This document shows positions 1-5,688 of a stretch of 5,826 nucleotides of DNA, in pieces. A program made the translations under genes and the position numbers. Positions within the stretch are counted from its first letter, which is position 1, and every line of letters begins with the position of its first letter. Under the pieces are notes generated by a model. It had not been told where the DNA came from and did no database searches. It saw only the letters and a list, made by a program, of their open reading frames with translations. The DNA comes from Sphingobacterium thalpophilum. Its GTDB lineage: Bacteria; Bacteroidota; Bacteroidia; Flavobacteriales; Flavobacteriaceae. The stretch is from contig CALPOS020000143.1 in assembly GCA_943325255.2 (NCBI GenBank), positions 1 through 5,826 of the forward strand. The letters are read 5' to 3'.

Positions 1-1556
1 AACACCTTCCCGCTCTAGAGCTTCAACCTGAGTATATTTTTGATTTCCCGGAATTGCAACAGCCGGAAATATTGAATTGCGTCGAAAGATTACTCGACCA
101 TCATATTAAATCTGGACACGGAAATGACATTTGTTTGCGAACTTTTAATACCACTTGGACCTATCAAGAGTTGTACGAAAAAGCCAATCAAATTGCGCAT
201 GTCTTAGTTGAAGATCTGCATCTAAAATCGGGTAATCGCGTCCTAATTCGTTCTGCCAACAACCCGATGATGGTGGCTTGTTGGTTTGCGATTCTTAAAG
301 CTGGCGGTATAGTAGTGGCGACGATGCCATTGCTGCGCGCGAAAGAATTGACGACGATTATCGATTGTGCTGAAATTTCTCATGCTTTCTGTGACAGTGA
401 ATTGGCTGATGAAATGAATTTGGTTCAATCTGATTATCTAAACGAAGTGTGCTTCTACCGAGATGCTAGCTTAGAGCAATTGATGCAATCCAAACCCAAA
501 ACATTCGCCAATTACCTTTCAAAATCGGATAGCATCGCATTAATTGGCTTTACATCCGGAACAACGGGTTTGCCCAAAATGACGTCGCATTTCCATGCAG
601 ACATTCTTAATATTTGCGAAGCTTTTCCACCCTATTCATTACAACCGACGTCAAAAGATATTTTTGCTGGTAGTCCACCACTTGGTTTTACTTTTGGTTT
701 AGGCGGCTTAGTGTTGTTCCCTATGTATTTTGGAGCGTCCTCTTTTTTAATCGAAAAACCGAGTCCTGACGAATTGTTACAAGCCATTCAAGATCATAAG
801 ATCACCATTTGCTTTACGGCTCCGACGGCTTGGCGTGTGATTACGACCAAAGTACACGAGTTTGATATATCGAGTCTACGAAAATGTGTCTCTGCAGGTG
901 AAACCTTGCCTTTAAAAGTTTGGCAAGATTGGTACGACGCCACTGGACTCAAAATCATCGACGGCATTGGCGCAACAGAGATGTTGCATATTTTTATTTC
1001 ATCCAATGAATCGAATATGAAACCGGGCGCCACTGGTGTTGCGATTAAAGGCTACGAAGCAAAAATTATTGATAAAAACGGCAATGAAGTTCCTATAAAT
1101 GAACCCGGTCGTTTGTCCGTTCGCGGCATTACTGGTTGTAAATATTTGAATCGTCCTGACAAACAAAAAGAATATGTGCAAAACGGATGGAATGTTACGG
1201 GTGATATTTTTAAACAGGACGAAGATGGCTACTTTTGGTTTGTCGCTCGCGGCGATGATATGATTATTTCTTCGGGTTATAACATTGGCGCAGTTGAAGT
1301 AGAAAGTGTACTTTTGACTCACGAGGAAGTTTTAGAATGTGCGGTAGTTGGCTTGCCCGATGGGGAACGAGGAATGGTGGTTTGCGCCCATATTGTTTTG
1401 AAAGAAAAAAGTAAAGCATCCGATGATTTAAAAAAAGCTATTCAGCTGTGGTTTAAAGAAGTAGCTGCTCCTTATAAATATCCACGAAAGATTCATTTCG
1501 TAGAAGAATTGCCGAAGACGGAAACGGGGAAAATTCAGAGATTTAAATTAAAATAA
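1..1556 (+). CDS. Aryl-CoA ligase, benzoate/2-aminobenzoate-CoA ligase family (5'-truncated by window edge)
   Basis: ATP-dependent ligase that would activate an aromatic carboxylate through an acyl-AMP to the CoA thioester in the cytoplasm. The frame is open from base 3 to the left edge with no stop, and the codons before the TTG at 54 encode family-like sequence (LPALELQPEYIFDFPEL). The true start is therefore outside the window, and 517 codons are seen. Adenylation motifs: the phosphate-binding loop FTSGTTGLPK (nt 549-578), DGIGATEMLHIF typical of benzoate-CoA ligases (nt 960-995), TGD (nt 1197-1205), and the C-terminal TGKIQR with the predicted catalytic lysine at nt 1530-1532. The family resemblance is to benzoate and 2-aminobenzoate-CoA ligases, not fatty acyl ligases. 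Benzoate, anthranilate and salicylate cannot be told apart by eye. The neighbouring thioesterase and gentisate-type dioxygenase favour a 2-hydroxy or 2-amino benzoate. The next gene starts 14 nt after the stop, suggesting one transcript. Confidence 0.93.
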   Translation, partial: HLPALELQPEYIFDFPELQQPEILNCVERLLDHHIKSGHGNDICLRTFNTTWTYQELYEKANQIAHVLVEDLHLKSGNRVLIRSANNPMMVACWFAILKAGGIVVATMPLLRAKELTTIIDCAEISHAFCDSELADEMNLVQSDYLNEVCFYRDASLEQLMQSKPKTFANYLSKSDSIALIGFTSGTTGLPKMTSHFHADILNICEAFPPYSLQPTSKDIFAGSPPLGFTFGLGGLVLFPMYFGASSFLIEKPSPDELLQAIQDHKITICFTAPTAWRVITTKVHEFDISSLRKCVSAGETLPLKVWQDWYDATGLKIIDGIGATEMLHIFISSNESNMKPGATGVAIKGYEAKIIDKNGNEVPINEPGRLSVRGITGCKYLNRPDKQKEYVQNGWNVTGDIFKQDEDGYFWFVARGDDMIISSGYNIGAVEVESVLLTHEEVLECAVVGLPDGERGMVVCAHIVLKEKSKASDDLKKAIQLWFKEVAAPYKYPRKIHFVEELPKTETGKIQRFKLK

Positions 1557-1570
1557 TGTAATCATACTAT

Positions 1571-1993
1571 ATGAACCAACCTTTTATCAAAACCGAAAAA
1601 ATCCGTTTCAAGCATGTAGATTATGCTGGTATTGTATTTTATCCTCGTTTTCTGGAAATGCTTAATGACTTGGTTGAAGACTGGTTTGAAGAAGCACTCG
1701 ATCGTCCTTTTTCTGAAATTCACGAAACTAATGGTATTCCAACCGTTGACCTAAAAGTACAGTTCAAAAATGCCGCACGCTTGGGACAAGTCTTACAAAA
1801 GAAATTATGGGTCAAAAATATTGGCTTTGCTTCACTCCTATGCGGATTCGAATTTATAGATGAAACCGGAAAAACAACACTTTCAGGTGAAGTCACTTTG
1901 GTGAATGTAGCAATCAGTGAAAGTCGTAACGACATCAAAGCAGAACCGTTTTCCGAAATAATGAAAATGAAAATTAAGAATTACGAATTGTAA
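1571..1993 (+). CDS. Acyl-CoA thioesterase, 4-hydroxybenzoyl-CoA thioesterase (hotdog) family
   Basis: A 140-residue single-domain hotdog protein, the usual length for this family. Near the N-terminus is HVDYAGIVFYPRF (residues 15-27). It matches the D-x-(D/Y)-x-AGIVFYPR active-site helix of 4-hydroxybenzoyl-CoA and YbgC-type thioesterases, and Asp17 is the expected nucleophile or general base. It would hydrolyse an aryl-CoA ester to the free acid in the cytoplasm. Next to an aryl-CoA ligase and a gentisate-type dioxygenase, the logical substrate is the hydroxylated aryl-CoA, for example gentisyl-CoA or 5-hydroxyanthraniloyl-CoA; this is inferred from context. The last residues (KIKNYEL) are encoded by an AATTACGAAT-type iterated repeat that continues past the stop, so the tail is probably not conserved. 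The start is the ATG 14 nt after the ligase stop, and no Shine-Dalgarno site is visible, as is common in Bacteroidota. Confidence 0.9.
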   Translation: MNQPFIKTEKIRFKHVDYAGIVFYPRFLEMLNDLVEDWFEEALDRPFSEIHETNGIPTVDLKVQFKNAARLGQVLQKKLWVKNIGFASLLCGFEFIDETGKTTLSGEVTLVNVAISESRNDIKAEPFSEIMKMKIKNYEL

Positions 1994-2022
1994 ATTACGA
2001 ATCAACTCACAACTTACAACCA
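1972..2022 (+). repeat. Iterated-word repeats spanning the thioesterase stop and the nitrilase leader
   Basis: Two different word repeats abut here. At 1972-2002 the word AATTACGAAT and variants recur (AATTAAGAATTACGAATTG, then AAATTACGAAT), covering the last codons and the stop of the thioesterase. At 2003-2022 the words CAACTCACAACTTACAACCA form a second series that runs up to the nitrilase ATG. No gene or clear promoter is seen in the gap. Confidence 0.6.
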
Positions 2023-3003
2023 ATGACCTTCCCAAAATTTAAAGCCGCCGCCGTACAAACTTCACCAGTGTTTCTCAACGTAGCCAAAACTGTTGATAAA
2101 GCGATTTCATTCATCCAAGAAGCGAGTCAAAATGGTGCGCAACTCATCGCCTTTCCTGAAGTATTTATCGCCGGTTATCCATATTGGAATTGGGTTATGA
2201 CGCCCGTGCAAGGCAGTAAATGGTACGAACAATTATACAAAAACTCGGTCGCGATAGAGGATGCTGACATGCAACGATTGTTTCAAGCGGCAAAAGACCA
2301 TAACATTCATATCGTCATCGGAATCAACGAACGCGGATCGAGTTATGGTGAAATCTACAACACAAATCTCATTATCGATAACCAAGGAAATCTTATCGGA
2401 AAGCACCGAAAATTAGTGCCCACCTGGGCGGAAAAACTCACGTGGACCTCCGGTGATGGTTCGTCCTTGAAAGTGTATAACACCGAAATCGGCCCAATAG
2501 GCACTTTAGCCTGTGGTGAAAACACCAATACTTTAGCGCGATTCACTTTGTTGACGCAAGGCGAGTTAATTCATATTGCCAATTATATTTCATTACCAGT
2601 GGCGCCGCCCGATTATGACATGGCGGAAGCAATTAAGATTCGTGCCTGCGCCCATTCCTTTGAAGGAAAATTATTTACCATTGTTTCGTGTTCGACGATT
2701 TCACAGGAAATCAAAGATGCCTTGCGTGCTGATGTCCCCAATGTTGATGAAATTTTAACTAGAAAAAAATCGGCTTTTTCAGGATTTATAGGACCCAATG
2801 GCGCCGTTATCGGAACCCCATTAATTGACGACGAAGGGATCATCTACGCCGACATCGATCTCGAAAAATGCATTCAACCCAAACAAATGCACGATATTCT
2901 TGGGCATTACAACCGTTTTGATATTTTTGATTTACGAGTGAATACTGCGCCAACTAGAAACATTACATTCATTGACAACCATGAAGAATTCAATAAAAAA
3001 TGA
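2023..3003 (+). CDS. Nitrilase-branch carbon-nitrogen hydrolase
   Basis: A 326-residue protein of the nitrilase superfamily with all three catalytic residues visible: Glu46 in FPEVFIAGYP, Lys130 in KHRKLVPTWAEKLTW, and Cys164 in ACGENTNTLAR. The further glutamate of the active site is probably Glu137. The HRKLxPT and GHYNRFDIF (294-302) motifs and the length fit true nitrilases (R-CN to R-COOH plus NH3) better than amidases or carbamoylases. The cysteine motif is CGEN rather than the common CWEN, which marks a distinct nitrilase subgroup. It is a soluble enzyme with no signal peptide, and such proteins usually form spirals or other oligomers. It starts 29 nt after the thioesterase stop, so it is probably co-transcribed. 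Its role is unclear, as no nitrogen chemistry is needed in a plain gentisate pathway. It may release an aromatic acid from a nitrile, or act on an amide intermediate. The family call is secure, the substrate unknown. Confidence 0.9.
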   Translation: MTFPKFKAAAVQTSPVFLNVAKTVDKAISFIQEASQNGAQLIAFPEVFIAGYPYWNWVMTPVQGSKWYEQLYKNSVAIEDADMQRLFQAAKDHNIHIVIGINERGSSYGEIYNTNLIIDNQGNLIGKHRKLVPTWAEKLTWTSGDGSSLKVYNTEIGPIGTLACGENTNTLARFTLLTQGELIHIANYISLPVAPPDYDMAEAIKIRACAHSFEGKLFTIVSCSTISQEIKDALRADVPNVDEILTRKKSAFSGFIGPNGAVIGTPLIDDEGIIYADIDLEKCIQPKQMHDILGHYNRFDIFDLRVNTAPTRNITFIDNHEEFNKK

Positions 3004-3006
3004 ATT

Positions 3007-3050
3007 GCACACGGATGATACGGATTTAGTGGAATCGCACGGATCTAAAA
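3007..3050 (+). repeat. ACGGAT iterated-word repeat
   Basis: Three copies of ACGGAT (3011-3016, 3020-3025, 3039-3044) lie in related AT-rich context starting just after the nitrilase stop. I associate CACGGATTTA-type series with Bacteroidota intergenic DNA. No coding potential is seen. Confidence 0.6.
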
Positions 3051-3052
3051 AA

Positions 3053-3204
3053 TTACCATTTAAGAAATTAAGATTCATTTAGACTCATCCTTCTATTTTC
3101 TTAAAGTTCTTATGTGGTAAAATAAAAAAATAAAACAACAATCATTAAGCAATTAAAATTCATCAAGACTTTAAACTTAATTTTCTTAATCACTTAATGG
3201 TAAA
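3053..3204 (+). repeat. Diverged tandem repeat (~55 nt units) with inverted arms upstream of the dioxygenase gene
   Basis: Unit 1 (about 3065-3120) and unit 2 (about 3150-3204) align along their length: AATTAAGATTCAT against AATTAAAATTCAT, then GACT, then ATTTTCTTAA, and both end in GGTAAA with a few indels. The first arm, TTACCATTTAAGAAATTAAG (3053-3072), is a near reverse complement of 3100-3120 and also of 3185-3203. The region could therefore form alternative hairpins with either downstream arm. It fills most of the 225-nt gap between the nitrilase and dioxygenase genes. I see no other gene and no clear Bacteroidota promoter in that gap. Confidence 0.6.
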
Positions 3205-3228
3205 TAAAAACCTAAATTTTAAAAATAC

Positions 3229-4338
3229 ATGGAAGCAAAACATTCCGACGACGTCATAGGCCGTGCACGAGTAAAAGACACTCCTGAACTCGAAGCCTAT
3301 TATAAAGAACTCGAAACACTTGGTGCCGGCGCCTTATGGACCGTTGCCAACGACATCGAACCCTGGGAACCGCGCTCCTCGTCTGTTCCTATGCTATGGA
3401 AATACGAAGATTTACGAAGTTTAGTGCTCAAATCATCTGAACTCGTGACTCCAGAACAAGCTGGAAGACGCGTAGTCTATTTGGTCAATGACAAACGAAA
3501 AGATGTTTCTGCTGCTGTCGGTTGGTTGTATACCGGAATTCAAGTCACGCGTCCCGGAGAAAGCACTAGTGCTCATCGACACAAAGCTTCTGCCTTGCGG
3601 TTTATTATGGAAGGCGACAAAGGCTACACGGTTGTCGATGGGAATAAAATCATGCTTGAAGTCAATGATTTTGTGATTACGCCCAATTCTACCTGGCACG
3701 AACACGGTGTAGAAGCCGATGGCCAAACCTGCATTTGGCAAGATGGTCTCGATATTCCATTAGTTAATGCACTAGAAGCAAATGATTACGTGGTGTATGA
3801 TGGCAAACAACCACTCGATTTTCCGGTTAATTATTCACCGATAATGTATGGTTGCGCTGGCCTAATTCCAGCCGATGTGACTTGGGACAAACCTTATTCT
3901 CCGTTGTTTAAGTACTCGTGGAAAGTAGTTTACCCTGCCTTACTCGAGATGCTAAAAGTAAAAGAACTTCATCCAATCGACGGAATTCTAATGAGATATT
4001 CCAATCCACTAACTGGCGGCCACGTGATGCAAACTATGGGCGCTTCGATGCAATTGCTGCCAGCGGGTTTCAAAGGAAAAGCGCACAAACATACAGGTTC
4101 TTTTGTATATCAATGCGCGAAAGGTAAAGGCTACTCCATCATCAACGGGCAACGTTTTGATTGGAAAGAACGCGATATTTTCTGTGTTCCGTCTTGGGCG
4201 TGGCACGAACATCACAACGCGTCAGATAGTGAAGACGCGTGTTTGTTTTCGTTCAATGACTTGCCAACAATCGAGAAACTCGGATTGTATCAAGAGAAAA
4301 TATTTGAAGATAACAATGGATTTCAAAAGTTGAATTAG
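3229..4338 (+). CDS. Gentisate 1,2-dioxygenase-type bicupin ring-cleavage dioxygenase
   Basis: A 369-residue two-cupin protein of the length usual for gentisate 1,2-dioxygenases. These are Fe(II) enzymes that open the ring between the carboxyl carbon and its neighbour, giving maleylpyruvate from gentisate. Cupin 1 holds SAHRHKASALRF with His116 and His118, and TPNSTWHEHG with His157, the three expected iron ligands. IWQDGLDIPLV (169-179) and the N-terminal PMLWKYEDLR (54-63) are family hallmarks. Cupin 2 also keeps metal-type histidines: AHKH (His286, His288) and PSWAWHEH (His326). The ATG at 3229 is the only sensible start, because an in-frame TAA lies three codons upstream at 3220. The leader is A-rich without a Shine-Dalgarno site. 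Relatives cleave salicylate, 5-nitrosalicylate, 5-aminosalicylate or 1-hydroxy-2-naphthoate, so the exact substrate is open. The neighbouring FAH-family and maleate isomerase genes support a C1-C2 cleavage product. Confidence 0.9.
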   Translation: MEAKHSDDVIGRARVKDTPELEAYYKELETLGAGALWTVANDIEPWEPRSSSVPMLWKYEDLRSLVLKSSELVTPEQAGRRVVYLVNDKRKDVSAAVGWLYTGIQVTRPGESTSAHRHKASALRFIMEGDKGYTVVDGNKIMLEVNDFVITPNSTWHEHGVEADGQTCIWQDGLDIPLVNALEANDYVVYDGKQPLDFPVNYSPIMYGCAGLIPADVTWDKPYSPLFKYSWKVVYPALLEMLKVKELHPIDGILMRYSNPLTGGHVMQTMGASMQLLPAGFKGKAHKHTGSFVYQCAKGKGYSIINGQRFDWKERDIFCVPSWAWHEHHNASDSEDACLFSFNDLPTIEKLGLYQEKIFEDNNGFQKLN

Positions 4339-4480
4339 GAGCTTTTTGCTTCGCCGATTCGCCCTTTCAGGAGCTCGGGTCCCGCTATTCGTTGCAATCT
4401 TTTTTGTTTTGTCACCCCGAGCGCAGTCGAGGGGTAATTTGAAAAACAAAAAAGGATTTCCACTACTATCGGGGCTAGGG
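4337..4480 (+). repeat. Compound palindromic intergenic repeat abutting the dioxygenase stop
   Basis: The element begins in the dioxygenase stop codon. AGGAGCT occurs at 4337-4343 and again at 4369-4375. The stretch CTTTTTTGTTTT (4399-4410) pairs perfectly with AAAACAAAAAAG (4443-4454), and imperfect pairing goes on outwards (CCCGCTATTCGTTGCAAT against GATTTCCACTACTATCGGGG). The whole is an imperfect long inverted repeat. Motifs such as CCCGCTATTCGTTGCAATC and ACTACTATCGGGGCTAGGG look to me like a dispersed Flavobacterium repeat family; that is recall, not a search. No gene is apparent. Confidence 0.6.
4414..4435 (+). repeat. Short GAGCGCAGTCGAG hairpin nested in the loop of the larger palindrome
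   Basis: ACCCC (4414-4418) pairs with GGGGT (4431-4435), and the interior GAGCGCAGTCGA can add a tandem G-A mismatch and a G-C pair. The CCCCGAGCGCAGTCGAGGGG core is a palindrome I recall as widespread in Bacteroidota intergenic DNA. It sits exactly in the loop of the T-run/A-run stem around it. Confidence 0.6.
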
Positions 4481-4654
4481 TTTAACCGCCAAATCGTGTA
4501 ACCGTTTAATCGGAGGTACGATTCAACAAATAAACGATTCAATAAAATACTAACTTTGCGCCTTCGCGACTTTGCGAGGATAAAACAAACAAACGATAAA
4601 AAAACAAAAATGAAGTTTCTCAGCAACTATGCAACTCAGGAACTCAGCAACTCA
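4481..4654 (+). repeat. Mosaic of four iterated-word repeats before the FAH-family gene
   Basis: The second half of the 325-nt gap has four successive word series. First, TTAACCG, AATCG, GTAACCG and TTAATCG (4482-4512). Second, ACGATTCAA at 4518-4526 and 4534-4542. Third, CTTYGCG at 4554, 4562 and 4570, an exact period of 8. Fourth, CTCAGCAACT (4619-4628) with related TGCAACTCAG (4630-4639) and AACTCAGCAACTCA (4641-4654). An A-rich stretch separates the third and fourth. The reading frame of the next gene happens to be open through the last two series, but they look non-coding. Confidence 0.6.
4551..4558 (+). promoter_or_regulatory. Possible Bacteroidota -7 promoter element (TAACTTTG)
   Basis: TAACTTTG matches the Bacteroidota primary sigma -7 consensus TAnnTTTG and lies about 105 nt before the chosen start of the FAH-family gene. 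No TTG -33 element is seen at the expected spacing, and the match overlaps the period-8 CTTYGCG repeat. It may be chance or repeat-derived. Confidence 0.25.
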
Positions 4655-4663
4655 AAAAAAAAA

Positions 4664-5572
4664 ATGAAACTACTCACCTACCAAACCAAAGATACCGAAC
4701 CTCGATTGGGGTTCATTCATAACAACCAGGTCATTGACATGGAAGACTTCGGAGAAATATCCAATTTTCCGTTGCCGACTTCGATGTTAGAACTTATAGA
4801 CATGGGATTTGAAATCATCGATGAACTCAACAGCATGATTGCCGATACAGAACCAGCGTTCTTTGAAGAAATCGCCTACGAAATGGACGAAATTATCTTT
4901 CTCGCCCCAATTCCAAAACCAAGAAAGAATATTATCGGGATTGGATTGAATTATACCGAACATGTGGCGGAAAGCGCGCGCACTTTGGACACTTCTAACG
5001 AGTTGCCTCAAAGTCCAATTATCTTTTCAAAACCACCAACAACCGTAACTGCTACTAATACCAATATTATTTTGAATCCCAAATTGACGCAACAACTCGA
5101 TTGGGAAGTCGAATTGGCAGTAGTTATTGGTAAAAAAGGAAAATATGTTCCGAAAGCGGATGCCATGGATTATGTTTTTGGATACACGGTAATCAATGAC
5201 ATTTCTGCTCGTGATTGCCGCCGTTCCGGACAATGGATTGTTTCGAAAGGACAAGATACTTTTGCGCCAATGGGTCCAGTTTTAGTAACTAAAGATGAAA
5301 TTTCGAATCCATATGATTTGAATTTATCGTTGAAAGTGAATGGTGTGGAGAAACAAAACTCCAATACCAAGTTTATGTTGTTTAACATCAGTGATTTGAT
5401 TGAAGATTTGAGCACCGTCTTTACTATCGAACCTGGAGATATTATTGCTACTGGAACACCATCAGGTGTTGGCGCAGGAAGAAATCCACAAGAATGGTTG
5501 TGGGATGGCGACGTGGTGGAAGCAACTGTTGAAGGAATTGGAACCATTACGAATACCGTAAAGTCGATTTAA
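4664..5572 (+). CDS. Fumarylacetoacetate hydrolase family protein, probable maleylpyruvate (acylpyruvate) hydrolase
   Basis: A 302-residue FAH-fold enzyme expected to cleave a C-C bond in an acylpyruvate, giving pyruvate and a dicarboxylate. Family features: an N-terminal MKLLTYQ...RLGFI domain; GIGLNYTEH (92-100); the metal triad Glu148 and Glu150 in DWEVELAVVIG plus Asp179 in VINDISARD; SKGQDTFAPMGP (194-205); and GDIIATGTPSGVG (258-270) near the C-terminus. With a gentisate-type dioxygenase before it and a maleate isomerase after it, the likely substrate is maleylpyruvate cleaved directly to maleate and pyruvate. Fumarylpyruvate hydrolase is the main alternative. The start at 4664 was chosen because the family begins with this MKLL-type sequence. 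The in-frame ATG at 4610 would add 18 residues read from an iterated repeat and a run of 11 A. The A-run before the ATG is a typical Bacteroidota leader. Confidence 0.88.
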   Translation: MKLLTYQTKDTEPRLGFIHNNQVIDMEDFGEISNFPLPTSMLELIDMGFEIIDELNSMIADTEPAFFEEIAYEMDEIIFLAPIPKPRKNIIGIGLNYTEHVAESARTLDTSNELPQSPIIFSKPPTTVTATNTNIILNPKLTQQLDWEVELAVVIGKKGKYVPKADAMDYVFGYTVINDISARDCRRSGQWIVSKGQDTFAPMGPVLVTKDEISNPYDLNLSLKVNGVEKQNSNTKFMLFNISDLIEDLSTVFTIEPGDIIATGTPSGVGAGRNPQEWLWDGDVVEATVEGIGTITNTVKSI

Positions 5573-5582
5573 AACGGAGATT

Positions 5583-5650
5583 GCGTTAGGGATAGAGGCA
5601 AGCTCCGCGTGCAGCCGAAAGCCCGGCCCGCTTTTTCTGCGGGAACGCCC
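5583..5650 (+). other. Structured GC-rich intergenic element, possible flavobacterial RNA or repeat
   Basis: Ten bases after the FAH-family stop is a GC-rich element unlike its AT-rich surroundings. Its ends GCGTT (5583-5587) and AACGC (5644-5648) pair. An inner hairpin CCCGC (5627-5631) with GCGGG (5639-5643) lies against the outer stem, with a TTTTTCT loop. The core GTTAGGGAT...CCGAAAGCCCGGCCCGC...AACGCCC resembles a dispersed element I recall from many flavobacterial intergenic regions. It could match the published Flavo-1 RNA motif, but I cannot verify that. There is no T-run after it, so it is not a standard terminator. Confidence 0.5.
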
Positions 5651-5655
5651 AAAAA

Positions 5656-5688
5656 ATAATTAATAATTGATAATTAACAATTGATAAT
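5656..5688 (+). repeat. AATTGATAAT repeat supplying the start codon of the next gene
   Basis: AATTGATAAT occurs at 5665-5674 and 5679-5688, preceded by the related TAATTAATAATTG. The last two bases of the second copy are the A and T of the maleate isomerase ATG (5687-5689), so the translation start region is made from the repeat. Confidence 0.6.

Noticed and set aside
54..56. TTG as the start codon of the ligase gene
   Set aside because: The frame is open to the window edge, and the upstream codons encode family-like sequence, so the real start is outside the window.
999..1322. 107-codon open frame on the - strand inside the ligase gene
   Set aside because: It is antisense to strongly conserved adenylation motifs; it has no leader and no family resemblance.
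4399..4454. Terminator for the dioxygenase gene formed by the T-run/A-run stem
   Set aside because: The T-run precedes the GC hairpin on the + strand instead of following it, so the geometry is wrong for a standard + strand terminator. It could work on the - strand, but no gene is seen there.
4512..4517. GGAGGT as a Shine-Dalgarno site
   Set aside because: No start codon follows at a usable distance, and Bacteroidota rarely use such sites.
4222..4626. 134-codon open frame on the - strand
   Set aside because: It overlaps the 3' end of the dioxygenase gene and the repeat mosaic, shows no recognisable protein motif, and is read through palindromic and iterated repeats.
4481..4654. CRISPR-like array
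   Set aside because: The repeated words are only 7-10 nt, degenerate, change family along the stretch, and have no uniform spacers.
5170..5547. 125-codon open frame on the - strand inside the FAH-family gene
   Set aside because: It is antisense to the conserved C-terminal FAH motifs and is a shadow of that coding frame.
5627..5650. Rho-independent terminator after the FAH-family gene
   Set aside because: The GC hairpin is followed by GAACGCCC and then an A-run rather than a T-run on the + strand.
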